A DNA stretch of 64,000 nt from Pegoplata infirma (GCA_963921195.1 OY992537.1:67138040-67202039); one strand, 5' to 3'; shown: positions 44,326 to 56,780, numbered from the stretch's first letter. Notes: a model not told the origin generated them from the sequence alone. A program made the numbers and translations.

Positions 44326-45651
44326 AGAGGTGTCCTTAAAAACGAAAATCATCTTTTTACACCTGGTAGGGTCCTAAATTGTTCTTTAGTATCTAAAAAT
44401 GAGTGAGCCAAAATTTGGGGACAATCGGCTAAAAATAACTCGTGCCGAAAATGGATTGAAATTTTGGGGCATTCTTATATAGAAGAAAAACCCTTTTTTT
44501 GTAGTTTTTGGTAAAATGTTGGTATTTGTTATTTTTTGTTAATTTTTTTGTGAAACAATACGAAAATGGTACTAAATTACCTTTCCAAAAAGACTAATAA
44601 AATTAAATACAGATAAAAAACAAGCATTTTACGCATACATGCCCTAGACCATTGTATGGGTTTAAAAGCCAGAATTTCAAAATTTTCAAAATTTTTAGGC
44701 AAAAAAATAAAAAAAAAATAATTTTAATTAATAATCATACTGAAAACATGTTTACGATTAAAAATAGCAGATATGGTAGTCAAGATTTTTTTTTTATTTT
44801 TCGCCGGTAGTGATAAAATTTCCGCGGATTCCAAATAAAATGCGTTTTTTCACAATAATTTAGCAAATATGGGGAAATTTTTTCTTTATTGTACGGAACG
44901 AAGCGTAAAATGTAAATTCTATAACTTTTGAGAAACCGGATATATGCAGATATCTTGTTTTATATAAATATATAATGTCCCAAATTTGTCATTTCACCTC
45001 GATGAAAAGGGGTTAAAGATGCCCTATTTCTCTAAAAATTTACAGAATTTATATTTTACACTTGGTATAGTACAATACAAAACATTTTTTTCCATATTTG
45101 CTAAATTACCATAGAAAAACATATTTTCTTTGAAATCCGCGGAAGTTATATCACTACCCACGCCAAATTAAAAAAAAAAGCTAGACTACTGTATTTGTTA
45201 GTTTTTATCTATAACATGTATTTTATAACATTATAAAGTAAAATTTATTTTTTTTTATTTTTTTGCCTAGAAATTTTGAACATTTTCAAATTTTGGCTTT
45301 AAAAACCATGCAATGGTCTGGGGCATGTATGCATAAAATGCTTATTTTTTATCCAATTTGGATTTTTTTAACCTTTTTGGAAAGGTAATTTAGTACCATT
45401 TTCATATTATTTAACAAAAAAATTAACAAAAAATAACGTATACCAATAATTTTCAAAAAACTAGAAAAAACGTGTTTTTTTATCATATAAGAGTGTCCTA
45501 AAACTTCAATCCATTTTCGGCACGAGTTATTTTTATCCGATTGTCCCCAAATTTTGGCTCACTCATTTTTAGATACTAAAATACAATTTAGGACCCTACC
45601 ACGTATTCAAAAGTGATTTTGAAAAATTACCTTAGTCGTAAGGACACCTTT
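44326..45651. mobile_element. FB-3 foldback element, 10-bp duplication
   Basis: Ends agaggtgtccttaaaaacg and gtcgtaaggacaccttt are inverted. The perfect 10-bp direct repeat aatgggtagt lies at 44316-44325 and 45652-45661. Arms of ~600 bp each, diverged but collinear, contain aaatgagtgagccaaaattt, actcgtgccgaaaatggatt, ggtactaaattacctttcc, gccctagaccattgtatggg and a tccgcggattcc block, all mirrored about the centre near 44988. No coding sequence. Confidence 0.9.
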
Positions 45652-45995
45652 AATGGGTAGTCATATGTAAATCTGTTTTTAATAGTCTTTTGGTTATTGC
45701 TTGGTCATTTGACGATCGTAATTTTACTAAGAGATTGTACAATTTTCTTTTTCTAATTCTCAATCAGGTTAGACTTGAATATGTATTAATATATTTGCTT
45801 GAACATTAGCGATTTGTCATTTTAATTCCCTTTGCTACTTAAAAATATGGGTTTTTATGTTTGTTAATAGTCTTGACAATGTAATATGACAAATTCAGAA
45901 ACACGTGTCTTGCAAAAATTGCCAACAAAAATGAATTTAAAACACAAAAAATATTTTCTTGAAAATTATTCGTAAAATTAGGCGTAAAACCAAAG
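45652..45995 (-). mobile_element. M-family fragment
   Basis: It continues the M middle in minus orientation: atatgtaaatctgttt, ggttattgcttggtcatttg, tctaattctcaatcaggtta, aatatgtattaatat, aaacacgtgtcttgcaaaaa and attttcttgaaaattat. Diverged from the 31193 copy. Confidence 0.7.
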
Positions 45996-48340
45996 CAGTA
46001 TGTTCTGAAAACCTAATTATTTCAATATGGCGATGTCATTAGAGTAAAGACTGTTTTTTGGGCCTCTATTAGGCGCAGTGACGATATGTAAATTTCATTA
46101 CTCTCCAAATATGAAAAATTTGGGGGAGGTCCTCCTCTTTCATTTACATGAAAGGACAATAACAAATACTTAAAAAATATTTTACACCATGTCATACTTT
46201 AAAACTTTACAGACTCTTTAAAACGGAACCGGATCACGAAATAATAAGCTGTAAATGCAGTTTTTCTCTATTTGATCACTTCATTCAGACGTATATCATC
46301 TGGTTTATGTTTAATATTGTCTGTTGGACGGTGTAATATTTGCTTATAATTGCTGATATCATAGTTTTAAATATAATATGACCAAACAAAAAATTTAAAA
46401 AAATATTTTTAATTAAATTTTTTCTTAAATTTAAATTCATTTGCTATTAAATATTATTTCTACTAACCACAGTGGGTATTGTAAATATTATTTAGTATAA
46501 ACATAAAATCAACAAAACATAATTGAGCAGACAATATTCCCATAAAATAATGCTATAGAAAAGACAAACGAAAAAAAAAACGCAAAAATTTAAAAACAAT
46601 AAAAAAAAATATATTTATTTTGTTTGCATAAAAAATCATACATAAACAGTAAACTTTGGTTGTTTTTCTCACAAAAAAAATATAAAATCACTTACGTATA
46701 CAAACAGAGTTTCCCAGGAGGTGATTGTTTTCAATAAAGGATTATGGATTTTTAACTTATTTGGGATATTACAACTAGAGATATAATGTTAATTTTTAAA
46801 TTGTGACTAAAAACTGATGAAAAATTATTTAAAAAAAAATAAAGTAAAACTCAACAGATAGCACTAGCACAAGCTGTATCCTGTGATCGGTTTACCAATT
46901 GTTGGCCCCTTAAAGTATGCATTAAAAAAATATTTCAGCAATACTACAAAAAAATTTACATAAAAACAGAGTTATTCGAAAATGAATTCAGATCATTGTT
47001 AAAATTAATTAACATTAAATAACATGTAAAAACCTGACCTCCTCATTATTTTTAATCTAACAAAAATCCCTTCCGATTTTTTTTTGCGCTGAAGAAACTC
47101 TGCATCAGGCATTTAAAACAATACAATACCATACATAATAACATACAAAAGAACGTTTATTAAAAAGTTGAAAATAATACAGCAAAAATATATGATACAT
47201 TGATCATCATAATGAAGTGGATGATGAAAATGATGACAATGTTTCAAAAAAAAAGTTATGATGATTATGAGTTCCAGTTGAATGTTGAAGAGTTCTTTTT
47301 TTTCGCTGGTTTTATTTACTTCATTAAAAAACAAATATTTTCTTTGTGTGTGCAAAACGAAAACAGAACGAAATCCAACAGAATCATATATATTATTTAT
47401 ATGACCCCCCCTCCTTTTTCCTTCCATACTTATATTTTTATGATGGAGTTGGAAGCCTGCCATTTAGTAACTAAAAGAAATCATATTTACGAGCGGCGAT
47501 ATTTGTTTGTCTTTTGTAAATATTTAAAAGGTGTTTTTTTGATAAAACAAAAAAAATAAATAAATAAAATACGCGAAGACCTTTTATTTTGCAAAAATGA
47601 CAATTCATTAAAATGTTAAACAACAGGTTTTAAGGTTTTTTTTTCTTCTTGTCATTTGCCCAACATCATCCTCATCTTTATGAGAGACCTTTTTAATGAA
47701 AATGTTGGTTACATGTTTTGTATAAAGTGGTATTTCAAGACTAGAAGCTAATGTAAGATATAAAATTAATATGTTTTGTATTTTTTTTTTTTCTTTTTAA
47801 AAGTAGGCAGGACAATCAACGATTTTTTTTGCAGGCTTTTTCCTTTTTTTTATAATAAACGTATATTAAGATGTTAATAAAATAAATAATATAAAATTAA
47901 AAAAAAAACTTTATATAAATGATATGAATGGGATTTTATTTTAATGATATAAAAATTTTAAAAATATAATTAATGCAGTTTAAAGTGCTACCAATGAATT
48001 AAAGGTGCTACCAATGAATTCATTATAAGTTAAATAAAAATTAATGCAGCGAAGACAAAGACAAGCTAAAAATGCATATTTACATATGTGAAAATATTCA
48101 TAATATGCAGAGGGGTCTTTAAAATGTTGTAATATGTGTGAACAATTTATATAGAAAATTTATATTGCTACTTAATTATTTAATTATAATTTTATAATAA
48201 TATTATTTACTTAAACAATTTTACTAATGCGATACTCTTCAATTTATTTCTTGCAACCACGAAATATGTAGATATTTAGAAAAGATAATTTAAGCAATCT
48301 TGCACTTTTTGCAAGGGTAGAGAATTGTAAAGTAAATACT
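45996..48340. other. AT-rich stretch, nothing recognised
   Basis: Longest frames are 116 and 119 codons (47113-47559, opposite strands of the same DNA), low-complexity and without motifs. A direct repeat gtgctaccaatgaatt occurs at 47986 and 48005. No gene supported. Confidence 0.5.
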
Positions 48341-48470
48341 ATAGATGGGAGCATTTGTGACTCTTGACTCACGCTCACGCCAGGAAGTTTTCAATCACGC
48401 ACACTCACTCACGAGCATAATTTTTGTTGTCTTCTCTCACTCACAATCTTGTTAGTAAATTAAGCATCAC
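48341..48470 (-). repeat. tcactcacga-rich repeat
   Basis: atagatgggagcattt, ttgactcacgctcacgcc, cacactcactcacgagcata and ctcactcacaatcttg match the complement of 26619-26715. This is probably the end of a shared dispersed element; the right end is not found. Confidence 0.55.
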
Positions 48471-48722
48471 TTGACTCTCACTCACGAAACTGTTTTGTAT
48501 ACAAAATAATATTTTTTTAAAATCAAATTTTTAAAAACTAAAAAAATTAAGAAAAATTTAAGTTGAGCCAAATTTTCTAAAAAAAATTTAAAGGTTTGAC
48601 GAATTTTTGGTATTTTTTTAGGACGAAACTAAATAGGAAGAGAAAATTTATCACCTACACTCACTCAAGCAAAAAACTTACTCATATTTTTTTTTTGTAA
48701 CAAAAACGTTTTTTCTTTATTT

Positions 48723-49151
48723 TTATACCCTCCAACCACAGTATGGATTATACCCTCCAACCACAGTGGTTCAAAAGTTATTAGCAAAACCGTGAATTTC
48801 AGATTAGTTTCACCTTAAATTCATGTGCTGAAAACCCGTTTAACATATTTTAAAACATTGGTAAGTCACAAAAATTTTTTACATATTTTTATGTATTTTT
48901 GTCACTCAAAAATATTTTTGTACTCGAAAAAAACTTTACACTCAAAAAAAAATTTTACACTCAAAAAAAAATTAGTAATTTTTCTTTTTTTACAAAAATG
49001 ACAAAAAAAGTTTTTTTACTCAAAATAAAATATTTCTAATCAAAATTGTTCTTTGTTTTCACGTTAAAAATTTTACTATCCTTTAAGAAGGGCATTGTGA
49101 TGGGTATATTCATAGATTCGGTCAAGTCATATTTAACTTTTCTACTTGTTT
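48723..49151 (+). mobile_element. Chimeric INE: INE-B head joined to INE-A body
   Basis: Two INE-B heads stand in tandem (ataccctccaaccacagtat at 48724; ataccctccaaccacagt at 48751). The second changes at ccacagtggttcaaaagtta into the internal INE-A sequence and runs to its end: ttcggtcaagtcatatttaa + cttttctacttgtttt. The 92-codon frame at 49046 is repeat. Confidence 0.85.
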
Positions 49152-49745
49152 TAATAATAATTCCTTATTTTCGAAAATATCATCTAATTTTCCTAATATT
49201 TTTATTCAACATTTTTGTATTTTTGAACGAAAGGCAAAACATCAGGAATGATAAAATTGATTCGTTCTCGAACCGATTTGAACTAAATGAAGGAACAACA
49301 GACATGATCCATATGACCGATTAAACTAGAACTAGGTCTTTTAGCAGAAATGAACGAAAATGAGCGCTCACTCAATTGAAAGGTTAAGCACAAGCAGCCG
49401 GTCGGCATTCAACTCAAACATTCAAACATTACCTGCCTGGGATTAACAGAATGAAGGTTAAAAGAGGAATTGAAAAATAAGGCTTTTTGTTTTCTTAAAA
49501 AAATCCTTTTATATGATTTTAAACAAAACAAATTTATAAAATTTACGTTCTTAAAATGTTAATGATTCAATATAATTAAAAAAAATTATTAAAAATGCAA
49601 ATAAAGTACAAATTTCATGAATTTAAAAAAAAAATTCCTTGATCCCAGACAGACTTCGTGTGAGAGAAAAAAAAGAGAGTGGAATCAATTTCAGTCTCTT
49701 TGCTTAAATTCTCTATGGCACAAGTCTACTAGAGTGAAGAGAATA
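49152..49745. other. AT-rich spacer, nothing recognised
   Basis: No recognisable repeat or gene. Confidence 0.45.
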
Positions 49746-49747
49746 AA

Positions 49748-50272
49748 AACAAGTGAGAGTGTTAAATTCGGCTGTGCCGAATCTTTTATACCCTCCAAAA
49801 TGTTAAAAAAATAAAAAAAAAATTGTCAGGGCGTTTGTTTTTGGATTGATGGGGTCAGTGGGGTTGATGGGGTCAGTGGGTCAGTTGGGGACGTTGAGAG
49901 CACCTTCCCATCCCCATAAATACAAGAAATGTTTAATTTATTTAACAAAAATACAAAAAAAACATGTAAAAAAAGTGTGTTTTTTCAGAGGTTGGTTTAG
50001 TTCTTTAGGGGGGAACGTTTTTTCCCCTAAGCCAATTTTGCCCATTTACGGACTTTACCTGCCTAGGACCATAAGACATATTCATGCCAAATTGCAGGAG
50101 GCTAGCTCTTTTTCTTTGGACTGTATCGTGCCATCAACAGACGGACGGACATTCACAGAATGTCTTAGAATCGATCATGGACCATAATATATATACTTTA
50201 TGGGGTCCCCGACCGATATTTCGATGCGTTACAAACGGAATGACAAAGTGAGTATACCCCATACTGTGGTTG
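49748..50272 (-). mobile_element. INE-B element, microsatellite nearly lost
   Basis: aacaagtgagagtgttaaat + tcggctgtgccgaat, ttttataccctcc, then gccaaattgcaggaggctag, gacggacggacattcacaga, the cgatcatggaccataat core, ctttatggggtccccgaccg, gttacaaacggaatgaca and the head gtataccccatactgtggtt. It directly abuts an INE-A fragment at 50272. Confidence 0.88.
49839..49895 (+). repeat. gatggggtcagtggg short repeats
   Basis: Three to four imperfect units of gatggggtcagtgggg/tca inside the INE-B, GC-richer than its surroundings. Confidence 0.7.
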
Positions 50273-50435
50273 AATTTAAGGTGAAACTAATCTGAAATTC
50301 ACGGTTTTGCTAATAACTTTTGAACCACTGGACCGATTTGGCAGAAGTTCAATACGAACCTGTCCAGGGGAACGACAAATATATGAGCCAAGTTTCAGCA
50401 TCCTCAGAATTGTCTTTTGAAAGTTAGCCTGTTTT

Positions 50436-51480
50436 TATACCCTCCACTCTAGTGATAGAGGGTATATATAAGTTTGTCATTCCGTTTGTAACACCTCGAA
50501 ATAATGGTCTAGGACCCCATAAAGTGTATATATTTATGATCCTCGATCGATTTTAAGTCGATCTAGCGATGTCCGTCCGTCCGTCCGTCCGTCTGTCTGT
50601 CTGTCTGTCTGTCCGTCCGTAGAAAACACGCTAACTTTTGAAAGACTTTACAGAGGCTACTGAAGTTTGGCACATATGTTTGTCATTTACCTGGTCAGGT
50701 TGGTATTGCAATCCAGCCAAATCGGTCCAGTGGTTCAAAAGTTATGAGCAAAAGAGTAAATTTCGGCAAGGGTGTTTCGCGAATGTACGAGATAAAAAAC
50801 ACGATAACTTTCGAAAGACAATAATGAGACTACTGAAGCTTGGCATGTATCTTAGCCGTTCCCCGGGTCTGTTTGGTTTTAAAATTCAGCTCAATCGGTC
50901 CAGTGGTTCAAAAGTTATAAGCAAAACCCTGAATTTCAAATTAGTTTCATCTAAAATACCACGTGTTTTAACAAGTTTTAAAAGCATTGGTGGTAACTAA
51001 ACAATGCTTTTCAAACTTGTTTAAATTTTAAGCAATGCTTTTTAAACTTGTTTAGTTTTAAAAGCATTGGTAACTTAAAAACCACACTCGAAAAAAATTT
51101 TACACTCAAAAAAAATTTTGCACTCAAAAAAAATTTTACACTCAAAAAAAATTTTACACTCAAAAAAAATGTACACAAAAAAAAATATTTTTTTTTTTTT
51201 ACAAAAATTACAATATTTTGTGTACATACGTACGTGCATTCACTCAGAAATATTTTTACAGTAAAAAAAACATTACACTCGAAAAAAAATTTACACTCAA
51301 AAAAAAAAATAGTAATTTTTAAAAAAAATGACAAAAAAGAGTTTTTTACTCTAAATAAAATATTTCTAATCAAAATTGTTAATTTTTTCACGTTAAAAAA
51401 TGTACTACCCTTAAAAAAAAATGCATTGTGGAGGGTATTCATAGATTCGGCAAAGTCGAATTTAACTTTTCTACTTGTTT
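50436..51480 (+). mobile_element. INE-A, complete element nested in INE-A
   Basis: Head hairpin ataccctccactctagtgat + agagggtat, core, (GTCC/GTCT)n at 50571-50615, two homologous halves, acactcgaaaaaaattttac-type tandem repeats at 51075-51180, and the tail attcatagattcggcaaagt + cgaatttaacttttctactt + gttt. It inserts at a T run with no long duplication. The 120- and 161-codon frames are translations of the element. Confidence 0.92.
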
Positions 51481-52032
51481 TATCTCGTAAATTCACGAAA
51501 AACACTTGCCGAAATTCAGTCTTTTGCTCATAACTTTTGAAACACTGGACCGATTTTGCTGAATTGCAATACCAACCTGACCAGGTAAATGCCCAACATA
51601 TATGCCAAATTTCAGGAGCCTCCGTAAAATACTTCAAAAGTTAGCGTGTTATCAACAGACAGGACATACAGACAGACAGACAGACAGACGGACGGACATC
51701 GCTAGATCGTCTTAAAATCGATCGAGGATCATGAATATATTCACTTTATGAGGTCCTATACCAGTATTTCGAGGTGTCACAAACGGAATGACTAACTTAT
51801 ATATACCTAGGGTGACCATTTTTTTCTGAGCTTAAATCAGTACGCCCAAATTTGTATGTTTTTTTTTAGAAATAACTCTCTAAATTTTTTTTCTATGAGA
51901 AAACACTGATGTTTTTTCAGCACTCTAAAAATGTCGGGTAAACTAACTTGACCACAAGTATTTTGAGTTAAAATAACTGTTAAAAAAAACTGTTAAAAAT
52001 AACTGCAAAAAAACAACTGCAAAAAGCAACTC

Positions 52033-54075
52033 GCTACTTCAAAATACGAATGTCGTATGTAGCAAAACTCAACTTTTCAGGAGACTGTTTTTAATGTTTA
52101 ACATCAAATATCTTCGAAATGGTCATATGTATTCTCTCCAGTTTTGGACTGAATATAGTTAAAGTATTAAATTTTCATATCCCTAAGCCAAATTTACTGT
52201 AGTTATACTTACACAGATGTTATTAGCGTTTTGGCTTCAGAATACATTTGTCGTATGTTACATTTTTTAAACAAAAAGTTAGTTTCTTTGAACATACGAC
52301 AAAAAGCATACTGGAAATATATAATTTAATAAAGAAAAATTAAAAAATTTTGTACTTAACCCTTAAAGAAACCATTAAAAAAACGGAAATTATTACAACA
52401 AAAAACTCATTATTTAACGAATAACTTCAAAATTTTTTTAACAATATGTATGTATTTTTGAATAATTCTTCATAAAACTTCCAATCACTCTTAGCGTTAA
52501 AAGCATCAACATATAGTGATATCAGATAATATATAAAAAGATATTTTTATTAAAAAAAAAAAACCGACACTCACTAAAATCACCCTTTTTATCACTTTGT
52601 TCTACGTACTTATCATGAAAGTGAGCTAACCTTTTTAAACCGATTTGCCTGAAACTTATGATAATACAAAGGGAAAATTCTTAGGTTGGGTGTCTCGGCT
52701 TATCGGCCATGTTAGGGGTTAAAAAGAGGGAAAAATAACGGATTTTTATTTTTTTATTTTTGAGTAATTTTTTTCTTAAGAAACTATATGGGATTTAGTA
52801 CCTATATAAAGGTGGTATAACCTAGTAAAAAATCGTCATCGTTAAATATTTTTTTTTACAGAAATATGTAAACTTTGGGAGCATTTATGTGAAGACATAG
52901 ACCTACGATATCCATATGAATATGAAATGTTCTTTACTAAATTTAAGTCGACACGTATTTTTTCCCCTAGACAATATTTCTGTTAGTTCGAAAGTTATCG
53001 GAATTTTTCCGAGGGTCCACATTGTTTCATAAGGTGGCAACAAAGTTTTTAAACACTGATATTCAGGGAAATGGAAGGGCAGACGAACTCGCGAAACTTG
53101 GAGCTGATGGTGTAGGTACCACGGTGCTAGTTTTACCATCGCTCCAACATTTCAAAAAAAAAGACGAGATTCCATAAATGTTGCAATAGCGAACAGGAAG
53201 TGGAGACAACTAACAACATGCAAAATCAGCAGAACTTTATGCCCAACTTATGACCAAGGCAAAACTAAATACCTTTTATCAGTTACGAGAAGGGAATGTC
53301 GAGCTCTGACGGGAATAATAACTGGTCACTGTCTCATCGGCATTCATGCTAAAAATATTTCTCATCCCTGACGCCAGTTGTAAAAGATGCGGTTCACCAG
53401 GAGTGGATGAAACGATAGAACACATACTTTGTCACTGTCCAGCGGTGGCAAGAAGTCGCCGATCGATTACTGGTTAGATAAGCTTTAGTACTTTGGAGGA
53501 TATAACGCGAATGGATCTTAGAATATTAAAGAGATCGCAATGACTTTGAACGTGTTTAACTTGCGCCGCTAGCGAAAACGAAAAAGAAGAAAAGTTTTGT
53601 GGTATTGCTATGGACCAAAAGGTCTATGCGAGGTGTAAATCGTACACCGCCACCCTAACCTAACCTAACCTTACCAGATATGACCGATAATCCGAAACAC
53701 TGCAACCTTAGAATTGTCTCTATTACATATATTTTAAGTTTCAGGCGAATCGATTTATAAATGTTGGAGTAATTTCCTTGTTAGTATAAAAATGTATGAC
53801 ATACAACAATTGTATTTTCAATTGAAAATAACAATTTTGCCTACAAAAAATGTCGTATGTCCATTATACATATGTGCACATACGACAAAATACATACTCA
53901 TAACAATAAAATTTTGTGACATACGACAAAATGCATTCTGAATATTTCAGAAACTATAAGGTTTATGAAGGAACTGATAACGCCATTAGAAAGAGCGTGC
54001 GAAATTTATTATGAATATATCATAATCTCAAAACCGAAAAAAATGACATACGACATTCGTATTTTGAGGTAACGA
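52033..54075. mobile_element. TIR element with gtcgtatgt subterminal repeats
   Basis: Left cttcaaaatacgaatgtcgt + atgt and right acatacgacattcgtatttt + gag are inverted. The 9-mer gtcgtatgt or its complement recurs near 52251, 52293, 53854, 53880 and 53921, clustered toward both ends. Duplication not resolved. It carries the LINE fragment at 53055. Confidence 0.72.
53055..53680 (+). pseudogene. LINE fragment: RNase H end, CCHC, 3' UTR
   Basis: It starts with GNGRADELAKLGADG, the end of an RNase H domain (catalytic D in ADELA). It continues through shifted frames to the knuckle ASCKRCGSPGVDETIEH + ILCHCPAV (C-X2-C...H-X4-C). The 3' end has ctatggaccaaaaggtctat and ccgccaccctaacctaacct. The order and motifs parallel 4030-4640, so it comes from a related LOA/I-like LINE truncated within RNase H. 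At least one frameshift lies around 53350. The TAACC-repeat tail is shared with the insertion at 43496. No target duplication was identified. It belongs to the stack inside the hAT element at 51808. Confidence 0.85.
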
Positions 54076-54776
54076 ACTGTTGTCGTTATTTTGCAGAAAA
54101 ATTAGTTGACTTTAAACGGCTTCATTTGAATGTTTTGATCGTATCTGCGCAGAAGATATAACAAAATTCCACAGGTTTAGAGAATAAGAAAATCCCTCAG
54201 ATTTTGCAGACTTTTTCCGTAAGTTTTGACAACTTTCCTGTAAGAAAACTTCACAGCTAATAAGCACGTGTTTTTTTAAAGGCTTATTTTCTGAGCGCTT
54301 TTTCGAATAAGCTCTGATGACATGGATTCATGCAATTTACATCATCTTTCTAAAAATATAAAAAATCAATCGGCACAATTCTGTGCACATTTTCATATAA
54401 ATTTAGGAAGATAAAAATAACCTCATGCTCAGATTCATTTTTGCGTTAAGGAACCTCTTGATTCACGAACTCCTTAGAATAAATTCATTATACATTATCT
54501 TATTTTCAGACTTAAGTTATAAAAAACAACTCTGACGACTTATATTATGTAAATTCAAGTGTTTGTACAGAATTTTCGAATAAAATTATTTTTTATGTTG
54601 AAATGTTCAAAAATCAGTACAATCAGTACATATTTTAAAAAATCAGTACAAATCAGTACAACGTTTTTTAATCAGCACACGTGATCAAAAATCAGTACAT
54701 GTACTGATCAAATCAGTACGAATGGTCCATTGGTCAGCCTATATATACCCTCTATCACTAGAGTGAAGGGTATAAA

Positions 54777-55060
54777 AATACAAAATGCTTAAATTCGGCT
54801 GCTGGTTGACATATGTGAACAGAATCGAACACATAATGGTATTTTAGAAAGTTAGAACATATTTTGTTACCAAAAGAGAAAAAAATCGGGGATCTTGTTT
54901 TTCACCATTTTTTTTTTTTGCCGAAATTTTTTTTCTTAGTTTTCTTTTTAATTTTCTTTTTTCAATAAAGTTTTTTTAAATTTTTTTTACAAATCTTTTT
55001 TACATCGTGGAGGGTATCAATTCATTCGACAAGGTGGAATTTAACGTTTTTTACTTGTTT
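54777..55060 (+). mobile_element. INE-A tail fragment (long subtype)
   Basis: tacaaaatgcttaaattcgg + ctgctggttgacatatgtga, cgaacacataatggtatttt, then T/A-rich sequence, catcgtggagggtatcaatt + cattcgacaaggtggaattt and ttttttacttgttt. It directly abuts the hairpin end of the preceding INE-A. Confidence 0.8.
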
Positions 55061-56290
55061 TTTTATTAAAAACTTACTCAAAATTCATCTAAATAGTTTT
55101 TGTACGTACTTTTAACCCCAGGGGAATAATTTTAACCCGCATTTTCATCACATTGATATAGAAACCAACTTTTTTTCTTTTATTCAATATTTATTTTAAT
55201 TTTGTCTTTTTGCATATTTTTTTCATATAAAATTTTTTTGCAAAAAAAAAAAATAATAAATCTTTTAATGATCTGTTTTACAACGCCTTATATTTTTATC
55301 CCTAGAGGTGCCCATAATTACCCAGTGCCTTGTAACGAATATATCCCTTAAAGTACACAAAAATCTGCAGCTGTTTTATAATAAAAATGTTAAAACAATT
55401 TAAAGAAAAACCAAAAAGTAATAATGTAACAATGTCTTTTTTTGATTATTATTTCTTGAAAATATATCCTTTCAAGATGTAATAAAAAAAAAAAAAAGAA
55501 ACAGTAATCATCTTAAACATGCGATTCACATAGTAGTCGTATTTTCAAGATCATACCATCCATACTTACACCTACCCCAAAGCGTTATTCCTTAATACTC
55601 TGCTCTCTTTTACACACTTTCAAAAGTCCTCATTATTTTTATTATTGTGCGTTTTTTTTCTTTTAATTCTTTGTAAAGAGCAGCTGTAAAAGACCTTTTT
55701 TACAATGGGACACACATACATAAATGTCCTTCATTGTTAACATAAAATATATAAGAAAAATAATGTATAAATATGTTCCACAATTGTATACATTTGGATT
55801 ATCCTTGTAACTTAACAATGGATTTTTACCAATACTATGTTTTTGCTACAACTGTTGTTGTTGTTTAAATCTCCTTCGTTTCAGTTCATTTTTCCAGCTA
55901 GAAGTTTTAAACAAATACAAATTTGTGTAGGTGCATTTTAGCGTGAAGAAATAGATTTAAAATACCTGGGTTTATTTATGAAAAAAAGAAATCTCATGTA
56001 GGTAGTAACTATTTTCAATAAGTATAACAACATTTTTTTTTTTTCAATAATTCTAAATACTTATTTTTAACATTGAAATGAAGGTCATGTGTGAGTAATA
56101 AGATTTGTAAAAACTAAAACAAGTTATAACCCTATGGCCGGTCTTGAATACCCTATAAAAATGAATGTCAAAAAATGTATCCCCAGTCTGAAATTGAACC
56201 GATTTAATCTGATTGCGAAAAAGTTGAAATAGGTTGACAATAGACAGATTTAAGTGAATACCAAGCGAAACTTTCAGAGGATTTTTCTGC
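55061..56290. other. AT-rich stretch, nothing recognised
   Basis: No gene seen. At 56118 the text acaagttataaccctatggc + cggtcttgaataccctata is faintly INE-like but lacks any core. Confidence 0.45.
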
Positions 56291-56780
56291 TAAAATTTAT
56301 ATTTTTACTAAAATCTCTGTTCTTCAAGTTAACAAAATAACAGAAATTTTACTGATTTTGTTTGCTGAATTTCAAAATATTTTTGAGCATATTTTTAGCA
56401 GATTATTTTTTAAATATACAGAAATAGTTTGCTGTCATTCTTTTTTGAAGAAAGTATTTTTTTCAAAGTGTTAATTTTTTTTGTCTTTTTATGCAAGCAA
56501 AACGATATCTTAAACATATTTTTAGCAGATTATTTTTTTAATTTTACAGAAATAGTTTGCTGTCATAATTTTTTTTAAGAATTTTTGTTTTTAAAGTTTA
56601 AAATACAAAAAAAAAAAACAATTAAAGTTTTCATGAAAACAAATTTTCTAAAAACAAAATTTTTTTAGAAAATGTCTTAGCAGATTTCTCAGCTATTTTG
56701 ACAGATTTCTCTGCTGATTTGATATAGATAATTATGACAAATTTCAGCAAACCGTGTCTGCTAAAATCAGCAGATTTCTC
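56290..56780. repeat. Diverged ~122-bp tandem/dispersed units
   Basis: The text catatttttagcagattatt followed by acagaaatagtttgctgtca occurs at ~56395 and ~56517. Related gcagatttctc / tctgctaaaatcag words continue to 56780. Confidence 0.6.

Larger units (their letters stand above)
51808..54741. mobile_element. hAT-type element with 8-bp duplication
   Basis: The terminus tagggtgaccatt mirrors the right end aatggtccattggtcagccta (complement taggctgacca). The direct repeat tatatacc lies at 51800-51807 and 54742-54749. Subterminal aatcagtac motifs occur once at the left (51835) and about eight times at the right (54610-54720). The interior is replaced by a second TIR element and a LINE fragment. 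No transposase motif. Confidence 0.82.
50272..54776 (-). mobile_element. INE-A, split by two insertions
   Basis: The part 50272-50435 (aatttaaggtgaaactaatc...gttagcctgtttt) resumes at 51481 (tatctcgtaaattcacgaaa...ctaacttatatatacc) and again at 54742 (tatataccctctatcactag + agtgaagggtataaaa). Reading these three parts in order gives the same layout as 23903-24788. The first interruption is another INE-A (50436-51480) and the second is a hAT-type element (51808-54741). Confidence 0.87.

Noticed and set aside
47113..47559. 116- and 119-codon overlapping frames
   Set aside because: Low-complexity composition, overlapping on opposite strands, no motif, no initiation or splice context that stands out.
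51011..51637. 208- and 161-codon frames on opposite strands
   Set aside because: Low-complexity Lys/Phe/Leu translations of the acactcaaaaaaaattt repeats of INE-A; similar text recurs in every full INE-A copy.
53640..53680. Telomere-like taacctaacc repeat
   Set aside because: Only three units, at the 3' end of a LINE fragment; the same tail occurs at 43496.
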